DNA of 64,000 bases from the NCBI RefSeq assembly GCF_000721265.1, contig NZ_JOFZ01000012.1:124001-188000 (forward strand), in the 5' to 3' direction. This document shows positions 28,058-36,912 of this stretch, piece by piece. The stretch comes from Streptomyces sp. NRRL F-5126. GTDB lineage: Bacteria > Actinomycetota > Actinomycetes > Streptomycetales > Streptomycetaceae. The notes beneath the pieces are model-generated. The model saw only the letters and a program-made list of their open reading frames with translations. It was not told the DNA's origin and ran no database searches. The position numbers and the translations under genes were made by a program. Numbering within the stretch: the first letter of the stretch is position 1; every line of letters starts with the position of its first letter.

Positions 28058-29101
28058 ATGGTCAATGCGCGAAGGCGCACACCCGGGGCGCAACACCGCA
28101 TACCCGGCACACGCCGTCACGAACACGCCGCGAACCGGACACCGCTCGGGCGCCGCGCGCCCCTCGCGCAACCCCCGCACACGCGGGCGCGCGCCTTACT
28201 GCCACACTCGGGCCGCGGCCCGCGCGGCCGGAACTGCAGGCACCTTACGACGACGGGCGAGATCATCCAAGAGCACGACGCACACGAACACGCCGCGGAC
28301 GAACCGGAGGCCGCCCGCCGCACCGCCGGCGAGGCGGAGAGCTCCCGTGCCAACCGGGGCTGGTGGGACAGGAACGCCGACGAGTACCAGAGCGAGCACG
28401 GCACCTTCCTCGGCGACGACCGCTTCGTCTGGTGCCCCGAGGGGCTGGACGAGATGGAGGCGGGCCTGCTCGGTCCGCTGGAGTCGCTGGCCGGCCTCGA
28501 CGTCCTGGAGATCGGCGCGGGCGCGGCCCAGTGCTCGCGCTGGCTCGCCGCGCAGGGCGCGCGCCCCGTGGCCCTCGACCTCTCGCACCGCCAGTTGCAG
28601 CACGGACGCCGCATCGACGGGGAGCGCTCGGGCTCGGTCGCGCTCGTCCAGGCCGACGCGGCGGTGCTGCCGTTTTGCGACGGCGCCTTCGATCTGGCGT
28701 GCTCGGCGTACGGCGCGATCCCCTTCGTCGCCGACCCGCGCAAGGTCTTCGCCGAGGTCCACCGGGTGCTGCGGCCCGGCGGGCGCTGGGTGTTCTCGGC
28801 CACGCACCCGGTGCGCTGGGCGTTCCCCGACGAGCCGGGTCCCGAGGGCCTGACGGCGACCATGTCGTACTTCGACCGCACGCCCTACGTGGAGCAGGAC
28901 GAGCGGGGCCGCGCCGTGTACGTCGAGCACCACAGCACGCTCGGGGACCGGGTGCGCGACCTGACGGCCGCCGGGTTCAGGCTGCTCGACCTGGTGGAGC
29001 CGGAGTGGCCCGCCTGGAACACCCAGGAGTGGGGCGGCTGGTCCCCGCTGCGCGGCGCCCACCTGCCGGGGACGGCCGTCTTCGTCTGCTCGCGGGACTG
29101 A
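28058..29101 (+). CDS. Class I SAM-dependent methyltransferase with uncertain start
   Basis: 347 residues if ATG 28058 is used. The conserved protein begins near residue 80 (ESSRANRGWWDRNADEYQ), then VLEIGAGAAQCSRWLA (SAM motif I, about 150), ARPVALDLSHRQLQH and LPFCDGAFDLACSAYGAIPF. Substrate unknown. No ATG, GTG or TTG lies in frame between 28061 and the conserved part. So either the mRNA starts translation at 28058 with an Arg/His-rich 80-residue extension that contains a TTA codon (28196-28198, bldA-dependent in Streptomyces), or a non-canonical start is used. A G-rich GGGGGTGG lies just before the ATG. Confidence 0.78.
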   Translation: MVNARRRTPGAQHRIPGTRRHEHAANRTPLGRRAPLAQPPHTRARALLPHSGRGPRGRNCRHLTTTGEIIQEHDAHEHAADEPEAARRTAGEAESSRANRGWWDRNADEYQSEHGTFLGDDRFVWCPEGLDEMEAGLLGPLESLAGLDVLEIGAGAAQCSRWLAAQGARPVALDLSHRQLQHGRRIDGERSGSVALVQADAAVLPFCDGAFDLACSAYGAIPFVADPRKVFAEVHRVLRPGGRWVFSATHPVRWAFPDEPGPEGLTATMSYFDRTPYVEQDERGRAVYVEHHSTLGDRVRDLTAAGFRLLDLVEPEWPAWNTQEWGGWSPLRGAHLPGTAVFVCSRD

Positions 29102-29104
29102 CGG

Positions 29105-31681
29105 ATGGGCGCCGCCCGCGAGGACGCGCTCGCCGCGCTGCCCGTCCGCACTGCGCTGCCCGAGCTGGCCGGCGCGCTCGACGCGGCCGGGTGCGCGGTG
29201 CTGTGCGCGCCGCCCGGCACGGGCAAGACGACGCTGGTGCCGCTCGCCCTCGCGGGGCTGCTGCCCGCGGGATCGCTGCCCGCGGGGCTGCTGCCCACGC
29301 GCCGGGGCCCTGCGCGCCGGGTGCTGGTGGCGGAGCCGCGGCGGATCGCGGCGCGCGCCGCGGCCCGGCGGATGGCGTGGCTGCTGGGCGAGCGGCCCGG
29401 GCAGCGCGTCGGCTTCACGGTGCGCGGTGAGCGCGCCGTGGGCCCCTCGACCGTCGTGGAGGTGGTGACCACCGGAGTGCTGCTCCAGCGCCTCCAGCGC
29501 GACCAGGAGCTCGCCGGCGTCGACGTGGTGATCCTCGACGAGTGCCACGAGCGGCACCTGGACGCCGACACGGCCGCCGCGTTCCTGCTCGACGTGCGGG
29601 CCGCGCTGCGGCCCGAGCTGCGGCTGGTGGCCGCGTCCGCGACGACCGACGCCGCCGGCTGGTCCGCGCTGCTCGGCGACGCCCCGGTCGTGACGGCACA
29701 GGGCGTGACGCATCCGGTGGACGTGGTGTGGGCGCCGCCTGCCCGTCCCGTGCGCCCGCCGCACGGCACGCGCGTCGACCCGGCGCTGCTGACTCACGTG
29801 GCCTCTGTGGTGCGCCGGGCGCTCGCCGAGCACCCGGGCGACGTGCTGGTGTTCCTGCCGGGCGTCGGCGAGATCGAGCGCGTCGCCGGGCAACTGGGCG
29901 GTGCGGCTGAACTGGGCGCCGAGGTGCTTCGGGTGCACGGGCGCGCGCCCGCGGCCGTGCAGGACGCGGTGCTCGCGGGTCCCGCGGGCGGGCGGCGTGT
30001 GGTGCTGGCGACGGCGGTCGCCGAGTCGAGCCTGACGGTTCCCGGCGTGCGGGTCGTCGTCGACGCGGGGCTCGCGCGCGAGCCCCGTACGGACCACGCA
30101 CGGGGCCTGGGCGCGTTGACGACGGTACGGGTGTCGAGGGCAGGGGCGCGGCAGCGCGCCGGACGCGCGGGGCGCGAGGCACCCGGTGTGGTGTACCGGT
30201 GCTGGACGGAGGCGGACCACGGGCGCCTGGCGCGCTTCCCCGCGCCGGAGATCCGCGTGGCCGACCTGACGGCCTTCGCGCTCCAGGCCGCCTGCTGGGG
30301 TGATCAGGACGCGTCGGGGCTCGCGCTGCTCGACCCGCCGCCCGCGGGGGCGCTGGCCGCCGCGCGCGCGGTGCTCGCCGCGATCGGCGCGACCGAGCAC
30401 GGCAGCGGCCGCGCCACGGCGCGCGGCGCCCGCCTCGCTCGCCTGGGCGTGCACCCGCGGCTGGCGCGTGCGCTGCTGGACGGCGCGGAGCGGGTCGGCG
30501 CGCGGCGCGCGGCCGAGGTGGTGGCACTGCTGAGCGAGGAGCCGCCGCGCGGCTACGGGGACGACCTGGCGGCCGCGTTGCGCACTGCCCGCGCGGGCTC
30601 CGACGCGTACGGGGCGCGGTGGCGCCAGGAGGTGCGGCGCCTGGAGGGCGCGCTGCCCGCCGCCGCGCGCGGGCGGTGCGACGGCGCCACAGGAGCCACC
30701 GGAGCCGTGGGGGACGACGCGGTGGTGGGCCTGGTGGCGGGCCTGGCGTTTCCCGAGCGTGTGGCGCGGGCGAAGGGTGACGGCGCGTTCCTCATGGTGT
30801 CGGGGACGGGCGCCGGGCCGGGTGACGGGTCGCGGCTGCGCGGGCAGGAGTGGCTGGCGGTCGCGGTCGCGGACCGTCCGGCCACGGCGGCGGTCGCGAG
30901 GGTCCGGCTGGCCGCGGTGATCGACGAGGCCACCGCGCTGGACGTCGCGGGCGAGCTGCGCTCGACGGCGGAGGAGGTCCGCTGGGAGGGCGGCGACGTG
31001 CTCGCGAGGCGCGTGGAGCGGCTCGGGGCCGTGGAGTTGGCCGTCAGGCCGCTCAGGAACCCGGCTCCCGCGCTGGTGAGGGAGGCACTGCTCGACGGCG
31101 TGCGGCGCGAGGGGTTCGGCCTGCTGCACTGGACGCGCGATGCGCGGCAGTTGCGGGACCGGCTGGCGTTCCTGCACCGCGCGGTGGGCGGCGGCTGGCC
31201 CGATGTGTCGGACAGCGCGCTGTGGGACCGGGCGGGCGAGTGGCTGGAACCCGAGCTGTCGCGGGCGCGGCGCCGCGCCGACCTGGAGCGGCTGGAGGCG
31301 GGACAGGCGCTGCGGCGGCTGCTGCCGTGGGCATCGGGCGAGGCGGGTCGCCTTGACGAGCTTGCGCCCGAGCGGATCGAGGTGCCGAGCGGGTCGCGGG
31401 TGCGGGTGGAGTACGGCGGCGAGCAGCCGGTGCTCGCGGTGAAGCTGCAGGAGCTGTTCGGGCTGCGGGAGACCCCGCGGGTCGCGGGCGTGCCGGTGCT
31501 GGTCCACCTGCTGTCCCCGGCGGGGCGCCCGGCGGCGGTGACGGCGGACCTGGCGTCGTTCTGGCGTGACGGCTACCGCGCGGTGCGCGCGGAACTGCGC
31601 GGCCGCTATCCGCGCCACCCGTGGCCCGAGGACCCGTCCACGGCGGAAGCGACGCGGCGGGTAAGGCCCCGCGGACGGTAA
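29105..31681 (+). CDS. hrpB: ATP-dependent helicase HrpB
   Basis: 858 residues, ATG 3 bp after the methyltransferase stop, so probably co-transcribed with it. DExH helicase motifs: APPGTGKTTLVPLAL (Walker A, about residue 37), VAEPRRIAARAAARRMAW, ILDECHERH (motif II, about 141), ATAVAESSLTVPGVRVVVDAGL and RAGARQRAGRAGREAPG (motif VI, about 345). The C-terminal HrpB domain is seen in LHWTRDARQLRDRLAFLHRA and VKLQELFGLRETPRVAGVPV (about 670-800). Length equals E. coli HrpB (about 810-820). Its physiological RNA target is unknown. Confidence 0.95.
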   Translation: MGAAREDALAALPVRTALPELAGALDAAGCAVLCAPPGTGKTTLVPLALAGLLPAGSLPAGLLPTRRGPARRVLVAEPRRIAARAAARRMAWLLGERPGQRVGFTVRGERAVGPSTVVEVVTTGVLLQRLQRDQELAGVDVVILDECHERHLDADTAAAFLLDVRAALRPELRLVAASATTDAAGWSALLGDAPVVTAQGVTHPVDVVWAPPARPVRPPHGTRVDPALLTHVASVVRRALAEHPGDVLVFLPGVGEIERVAGQLGGAAELGAEVLRVHGRAPAAVQDAVLAGPAGGRRVVLATAVAESSLTVPGVRVVVDAGLAREPRTDHARGLGALTTVRVSRAGARQRAGRAGREAPGVVYRCWTEADHGRLARFPAPEIRVADLTAFALQAACWGDQDASGLALLDPPPAGALAAARAVLAAIGATEHGSGRATARGARLARLGVHPRLARALLDGAERVGARRAAEVVALLSEEPPRGYGDDLAAALRTARAGSDAYGARWRQEVRRLEGALPAAARGRCDGATGATGAVGDDAVVGLVAGLAFPERVARAKGDGAFLMVSGTGAGPGDGSRLRGQEWLAVAVADRPATAAVARVRLAAVIDEATALDVAGELRSTAEEVRWEGGDVLARRVERLGAVELAVRPLRNPAPALVREALLDGVRREGFGLLHWTRDARQLRDRLAFLHRAVGGGWPDVSDSALWDRAGEWLEPELSRARRRADLERLEAGQALRRLLPWASGEAGRLDELAPERIEVPSGSRVRVEYGGEQPVLAVKLQELFGLRETPRVAGVPVLVHLLSPAGRPAAVTADLASFWRDGYRAVRAELRGRYPRHPWPEDPSTAEATRRVRPRGR

Positions 31682-32015
31682 CGCGGGCCGCGGTACGTAC
31701 CGCGCGGAGCGCGGGCCCGGCGCGCGACGCCTCGCACGGAATGCCCCGGGTCGCACGGCGGCCCGGACGACCGGGGCCGCCCGGCGCGGCTCGGATACGT
31801 GCCGCGGCCTGACACGACCGAGGTGGTGCCGCCGGGCGCGGGGAGGCCGGTGCATCCGCCGCCCTGAACGGCGGCCGTCGAGGTGGCGCACCGACCCCTT
31901 TGCCCGCGCGCCGCGTACGGGCCCGATCTCGTCGAGGGACGCCGTGGTGCACGTCCACGGCCGCCCCCGGCAGGGTGGTCGGGCGGCGGCGGGCGCTTCG
32001 CGTGCGGTCGGCGGG
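31682..32015. other. 334-bp gap with a 16-bp perfect palindrome
   Basis: Convergent intergenic region between hrpB and the lytic transglycosylase gene. CGCGGTACGTACCGCG at 31689-31704 is a perfect palindrome 8 bp past the hrpB stop and may help transcription end. The rest is very G+C-rich, with no supported gene. Confidence 0.5.
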
Positions 32016-33800
32016 CTACTTCGCCGAGGGGGCGGGGGACGCCGAGGCACCGCCGGACGGTGCGTCCGACGAGTCGCCGGACGGCGGGGTGACCGTCACC
32101 TTGACCGTCACGCTGCCGCCGCCCTCGGCCGTCAGCTTCACCTCGTACGTGCCGGAGTCCTTGCCCGCGACGAGTTTCGGGAGCGTGAGCGTGCCGTCGG
32201 CGGCGGTGGTCAGCTTCACCTCTTGCGTGCCGGGCTCAAGGTCCTTCGACGTGAAGGACGGCGCCCCCGCCGGCGCGGGCGCGCCCTTGTCGGTGAGGAT
32301 CGTCGCCGTCACGGCGACCTTGCCCGCCGCCTGGCCGCCGCGGGTGGCCTTGACCTCGATGGGGTTGGCGAACTCGGCGCTGGGCGCCGCGCTCTGGTCG
32401 CCGTCCTTGCCGACGTACACGAGCTTGTCCGCGGTGCGTACCGTGACCGTCGCCTTGAAGTCGACGGCCGGGGCGGCGCCCGCGGTGGCCCGTACGGTGA
32501 AGTCGCCCACCTTGTCGCCGGCCTTGACCGCGGGGGCGTTCGCCGTGCCGTCCTTGCCCGTGGTGGCGGTTGCCATGGCCTCGCCGCCGTCGAAGCGGGC
32601 GTCCGTGTCGCCGGAGATCAGGAACGTGACCCTGACGCCGGCCATGGGCTCGCCCTTCGAGTCCAGCGCGCGGACTTCGGCATGGCCGCCGAACTCGGTG
32701 CCCGCGATGGCGGACAGGGAGTCCCCCGCCGTCTTCGCCAGCTTCGCCAGCGTCTGCTTGTCCGGCGGCGTGGTGGAGCCGCCCTTCGGGGGTGAGGTCG
32801 GGTCGCCGGGCTTCGTCGAAGAGCCGCCTGGCGTGGGCGAGGGCGACGTGGTGGACCCGGACTTCGGAATGTCCTGCGACGGGGACGGCGACGGGGAGTG
32901 GCCCGGCGAGTGAGTGCCGACGTGCGGGAAGGACGGCGGGGTCGTGGCGGGGGACGTGGGGCCGAGGGACCCGGGCCCGGTCCCGGTGGGCAGGACGCCC
33001 GTGCCGTCGGGGACCTGGTGCGTGCCCTTCTTGTAGTACTCGAACCACGAGAGCACGGTGTTGAGGTAGTCCTGCGAGCGGTTGTAGCTCAGGATCGCGG
33101 CGTTCATGTCGGCCTGGACGGACATGTCGTGGTTGCCCGCGCAGAGCTTGGCACCGGTGGCGAGCGCCGCGTCGTAGATGTTGTTGGGGTCCTTGATGCC
33201 GTCGTTGTTGCCGTCGCGCTGCCAGGTCCGCCACGTCCCGGGGATGAACTGCATCGGCCCGACGGCGCGGTCGTGGACCTTGTCCTGGTCGTACAGCCCG
33301 TTGTCGGTGTCCGGGATGTTCGCGAAGCCGTCGCCGTTGAGGACGGGCCCGAGTATGGGGTGCAGCGTGGTGCCGTGGGAGTCGACCTCGCCGCCGCGGG
33401 CCTGACCCGACTCCACCTTGCCGATGGCAGCGAGCAGTTGCCACGGCAGGCGGCACTGCGGGCTGCTCTCCCTGAGGCTCGCTTCGGCCTTCTTGTACGC
33501 GTCGAGGACCGTCGCCGGGATACCCGACTCCGGGGATCCGGTGGCGCCGGCGGAGGAACCGGGGGCCGGGGTGGGCGAGTCGAGCGGCGGGAGGTCCGTG
33601 TAGTACTTCGAGTTGCCGCTCGCCGTGTCGGGCGTACGGTCCTGGGCGTCGCCCGCGGGCTTCTTTCCGCCGTTCGCCCCGCCGGACAGCGCCGACGTGG
33701 CGCCGGGGGCCTGCGAGGCGGAGAGGGCCGCGATGGCGACGGCGGCGACCGCCGTGCTGGTCGCTCCTCTGCGCAGCCTGCGACCGAATAGCGCTGCCAT
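32016..33800 (-). CDS. Secreted lytic transglycosylase with C-terminal Ig-like repeats
   Basis: 594 residues from ATG 33800. An N-terminal signal peptide (RRLRRGATSTAVAAVAIAALSA) is followed by a disordered linker. The SLT lytic transglycosylase domain covers about residues 95-245: LPWQLLAAIGKVESGQARGG with the catalytic Glu, then RAVGPMQFIPGTW and AAILSYNRSQDY. A Pro/Ser/Thr-rich linker (about 265-345) leads to Big-like beta-domains (about 360-570) of the form VRALDSKGEPMAGVRVTFLIS and KATVTVRTADKLVYVG. It probably cleaves peptidoglycan outside the cell while the C-terminus anchors to the wall. It converges on hrpB. Confidence 0.92.
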   Translation of the reverse strand: MAALFGRRLRRGATSTAVAAVAIAALSASQAPGATSALSGGANGGKKPAGDAQDRTPDTASGNSKYYTDLPPLDSPTPAPGSSAGATGSPESGIPATVLDAYKKAEASLRESSPQCRLPWQLLAAIGKVESGQARGGEVDSHGTTLHPILGPVLNGDGFANIPDTDNGLYDQDKVHDRAVGPMQFIPGTWRTWQRDGNNDGIKDPNNIYDAALATGAKLCAGNHDMSVQADMNAAILSYNRSQDYLNTVLSWFEYYKKGTHQVPDGTGVLPTGTGPGSLGPTSPATTPPSFPHVGTHSPGHSPSPSPSQDIPKSGSTTSPSPTPGGSSTKPGDPTSPPKGGSTTPPDKQTLAKLAKTAGDSLSAIAGTEFGGHAEVRALDSKGEPMAGVRVTFLISGDTDARFDGGEAMATATTGKDGTANAPAVKAGDKVGDFTVRATAGAAPAVDFKATVTVRTADKLVYVGKDGDQSAAPSAEFANPIEVKATRGGQAAGKVAVTATILTDKGAPAPAGAPSFTSKDLEPGTQEVKLTTAADGTLTLPKLVAGKDSGTYEVKLTAEGGGSVTVKVTVTPPSGDSSDAPSGGASASPAPSAK

Positions 33801-33995
33801 GACGAATGACCCTCCCCCAGACCGGAGTCCGCGTTGCCGCGCATTGACTCAGGTGACCCTACGACACCGCGCGGCCGCAGCACAGCGCCCCCTGACCGCT
33901 TTTCACCACTTCGCCACCTGTGAGTTTCGGCCGTCCCGGCGGATCGCCGGCGGCCGCGCGCACAGGAATCACCAAGGGTGGGCGGGCGCGCCCGG

Positions 33996-36707
33996 TCAGT
34001 GCGCCGCGGACTCCCAGTCGGTGCCCGAGCCGACGGAGACGTCCAGCGGCGCCCGCAGCTGGGCCGCGGCCGACATCTCACGGCGCAGCAGCTCCTCGAC
34101 GCGGTCGCGCTCGCCGGGTGCGACCTCGAGCACGATCTCGTCGTGGACCTGGAGCAGCATGCGGGAGGCGAGCTCCGCCTCGGCCAGGGCGCGTTCCACC
34201 CGGAGCATCGCGATCTTGACGATGTCCGCGGCCGTGCCCTGGATCGGCGCGTTGAGCGCCATGCGCTCCGCGGCCTCGCGGCGCTGGCGGTTGTCGCTGT
34301 TGAGGTCGGGCAGGTAGCGGCGGCGGCCGAGCATCGTCTCGGTGTAGCCGGTGGCCCTGGCCTCCTCGACGACGCGGCGCAGGTAGTCGCGTACGCCGCC
34401 GAACCGCTCGAAGTAGTTCTCCATCAGCACGCGCGCCTCGGCGGCCTCGATGCCCAGCTGCTGGGACAGGCCGAACGCGGAGAGGCCGTAGGCGAGGCCG
34501 TACGACATCGCCTTGATCTTGCGGCGCATCTCGGGGTCGACGGCCGGCTTGGACACGGAGAAGACCTGGGAGGCGACCGTGGTGTGCAGGTCCTCGCCGG
34601 AGGTGAACGCCTCGATGAGGCCGTCGTCCTCCGACAGGTGGGCCATCACGCGCAGTTCGATCTGGCTGTAGTCGGCCGTCATCAGCGACTCGTAGCCGTC
34701 GCCGACGACGAACCCTCGGCGGATGGCCCGGCCCTCGTCGGTGCGGACGGGGATGTTCTGCAGGTTGGGGTCGGTGGAGGACAGCCGGCCCGTCGCCGCG
34801 ACGGTCTGGTTGAACGTCGTGTGGATGCGGCCGTCCCCGCCGATGGTCTTGATCAGCCCCTCGACGGTGACGCGCAGCTTCGCCTGCTCCCGATGGCGCA
34901 GCATGAGCACGGGCAGTTCGTGCTCGGTCTGCCCGGCGAGCCAGGCGAGCGCGTCGGCATCCGTCGTCCAACCCGTCTTGGTCTTCTTCGTCTTCGGCAG
35001 GCCGAGCTCCCCGAAGAGGACCTCCTGGAGCTGCTTGGGCGAGCCCAGGTTGAACTCGCGGCCGACCGCGGCGTGCGCCTCCTTGACCGCCTGCTGCACG
35101 GCGCCCGCGAACTGCTGCTCCATGGATTCCAGATGAGCGCGGTCGGCGGCGATGCCGTGCCGTTCGAGGCGGGCCAGCATCGCCGACGTCGGCAGCTCGA
35201 TCTCGTCGAGCAGGCGGGACGCGCCGACCTCGGCCAGCCTCTCGGTGAACGCGTCCCCGAGGTCGAGCACCGCGCGGGCCTGCGCCATCAGCGCCTCCGC
35301 CTCGGCGCGCTCGTCGGCGCCGAACGCGAGCTGGCCGTCGGCCGCGGCCGGCGGGGTGAGCTCGCGGCCGAGGTACTCCACGGCCAGCGAGTCGAGCGCG
35401 AAGGAGCGGCGGCCCGGCTTGACGAGGTAGGCGGCGAGCGCGGTGTCCATGCCGACGCCCTCGATGCGCCAGCCGTGCTCGGGCAGCACCCGCATCGCGT
35501 TCTTCGCGTTGTGCAGGACCTTGGGGCGGCCTGCGTCGGCGAGCCAGCCGGCGAACGCGCGCTCGTCGGCCTCGTCGAGCTGCGTGGTGTCGAACCAGGC
35601 GGCGGGGCCGTCGGCGGCGGCCAGCGCGACCTCGCTGATGCTGCCCGTGCCGAGCGCCCACGTGTCGACCGTGGCGACGCCGAGCGGCACCGCGCCGTGC
35701 TCCGCGAGCCAGGGCGCCAGCTCGCCCGAGGCGAGCACCGAGCCGTCGAGCTCGACGCCCTGCGCGGGCGCGGGCGGCTCGGCCTCGGCCGCGCCCGGGT
35801 CGACGGCGAGCAGCCGCTCGCGCAGGCTCGGGTTGCGGATCTCCAGCGTCTCCAGCACGCCCGTCAGGGCGGAGCGGTCGTAGGGCTCGCGCGCCAGCCC
35901 GGCAACGGCCTTGGGCAGCGGCACGTCCCTGACCATCTCCGTCAGGCGGCGGTTGAGCTTCACCGACTCCAGGTGGTCGCGGAAGTTCTGGCCGGCCTTG
36001 CCCTTGACCTCGTCGGCGCGCGCGACGAGATCGGCGAACGACCCGAACTGGTTGATCCACTTCGCCGCGGTCTTCTCGCCCACGCCGGGGATGCCCGGCA
36101 GGTTGTCCGACGGGTCGCCCCGCAGGGCCGCGAAGTCGGGATACTGGGCGGGCGTGAGGCCGTACTTCTCCTGCACCTTGGAGGGGGTGTAGCGCGTGAG
36201 CTCCGAGACGCCCTTGGTGGGGTACAGCACCGTCGTGTGCTCGCTGACCAGCTGGAAGGAGTCCCGGTCGCCGGTGACGATCAGAACCTCGAACCCCTCG
36301 GCCTCCGCCTGCGTGACGAGCGTGGCGATGATGTCGTCCGCCTCGAACCCCTCGACGGCGAAGCGCTCCGCGTGCATCGCGTCGAGCAACTCGCCGATGA
36401 GTTCGACCTGTCCCTTAAACTCGTCCGGTGTCGTCGAGCGGTTGGCCTTGTACTCGGGGAACTCCCCGGAGCGCCACGTCTTGCGCGACACGTCGAAGGC
36501 CACGGCGAAATGCGTGGGCGCCTCGTCGCGGAGAGTGTTCGCCAGCATCGACGCGAAGCCGTAGATGGCGTTCGTCGGCTGGCCCGAGGCGGTCGTGAAA
36601 TTCTCCGCGGGCAGCGCGAAGAACGCCCGGTACGCCAGGGAGTGCCCGTCCATGAGGAGCAGGCGAGGACGGTCTTGCGCGGTCTTCTTCGATGCTGTCT
36701 CGGCCAC
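33996..36707 (-). CDS. polA: DNA polymerase I
   Basis: 903 residues from GTG 36707. The N-terminal 5'-3' exonuclease has LLLMDGHSLAYRAFFALP, ADDIIATLVTQAEAEGFEVLIVTGDRD and a GVGEKTAAKWINQFG helix-hairpin-helix. The middle (about 310-500) has the 3'-5' exonuclease fold but lacks the acidic DxE motif (GVATVDTWALG), so proofreading is probably absent. Polymerase motifs: DYSQIELRVMAHLSEDDG (A), KAMSYGLAYGLSAFG (B) and LLQVHDEIVLEV (C). Motif B has Tyr736 where E. coli Pol I has Phe762. It fills gaps after excision repair and removes RNA primers. The promoter predicts a leaderless mRNA. Confidence 0.98.
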   Translation of the reverse strand: MAETASKKTAQDRPRLLLMDGHSLAYRAFFALPAENFTTASGQPTNAIYGFASMLANTLRDEAPTHFAVAFDVSRKTWRSGEFPEYKANRSTTPDEFKGQVELIGELLDAMHAERFAVEGFEADDIIATLVTQAEAEGFEVLIVTGDRDSFQLVSEHTTVLYPTKGVSELTRYTPSKVQEKYGLTPAQYPDFAALRGDPSDNLPGIPGVGEKTAAKWINQFGSFADLVARADEVKGKAGQNFRDHLESVKLNRRLTEMVRDVPLPKAVAGLAREPYDRSALTGVLETLEIRNPSLRERLLAVDPGAAEAEPPAPAQGVELDGSVLASGELAPWLAEHGAVPLGVATVDTWALGTGSISEVALAAADGPAAWFDTTQLDEADERAFAGWLADAGRPKVLHNAKNAMRVLPEHGWRIEGVGMDTALAAYLVKPGRRSFALDSLAVEYLGRELTPPAAADGQLAFGADERAEAEALMAQARAVLDLGDAFTERLAEVGASRLLDEIELPTSAMLARLERHGIAADRAHLESMEQQFAGAVQQAVKEAHAAVGREFNLGSPKQLQEVLFGELGLPKTKKTKTGWTTDADALAWLAGQTEHELPVLMLRHREQAKLRVTVEGLIKTIGGDGRIHTTFNQTVAATGRLSSTDPNLQNIPVRTDEGRAIRRGFVVGDGYESLMTADYSQIELRVMAHLSEDDGLIEAFTSGEDLHTTVASQVFSVSKPAVDPEMRRKIKAMSYGLAYGLSAFGLSQQLGIEAAEARVLMENYFERFGGVRDYLRRVVEEARATGYTETMLGRRRYLPDLNSDNRQRREAAERMALNAPIQGTAADIVKIAMLRVERALAEAELASRMLLQVHDEIVLEVAPGERDRVEELLRREMSAAAQLRAPLDVSVGSGTDWESAAH

Positions 36708-36714
36708 GGCTCCG

Positions 36715-36737
36715 ATCCTGCCACGCCCCACTGACAA
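36715..36737 (-). promoter_or_regulatory. RecA-NDp/PafBC-type promoter of polA
   Basis: TTGTCAGTGG (36737-36728), 7 bp, then CAGGAT (36720-36715), 7 nt before GTG 36707. The upstream decamer is identical to that of uvrB and all spacings match; the -10 is weaker (CAGGAT). Transcription is expected to begin at or next to the start codon. Confidence 0.8.
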
Positions 36738-36831
36738 TCCCGACCGCCCGCCTCCCGGGTGGGCGGCGCGGACGGTGGGCCGCGTCACATCCGTGCCGAG
36801 ATCACCGCCGGGCCGGGCGGCGGGGAATAAG

Positions 36832-36850
36832 ATTGGATACTGTAGACAAT
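36832..36850 (+). promoter_or_regulatory. Palindromic operator overlapping the promoter of the YdeP-type gene
   Basis: ATTGGATAC-T-GTAGACAAT is a 9-1-9 imperfect palindrome (7 of 9 pairs). The embedded GATACT at 36836-36841 looks like a -10 element, 71 bp before ATG 36913. A repressor bound here would block the promoter; the ATTG...CAAT arms resemble GntR/FCD-type sites. Confidence 0.5.
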
Positions 36851-36912
36851 CAGCTTCCGGACCCTGTCCGGAAGGGGTCCCCACCAGGACCCGGCAGGAA
36901 GCGAGAGCAAGC

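Noticed and set aside
28196..32050. 1284-codon open frame on the minus strand
   Set aside because: Antisense to hrpB and the methyltransferase. Composition is Arg/Pro/Ala from GC-rich codon shadowing, with no domain or start-site support.
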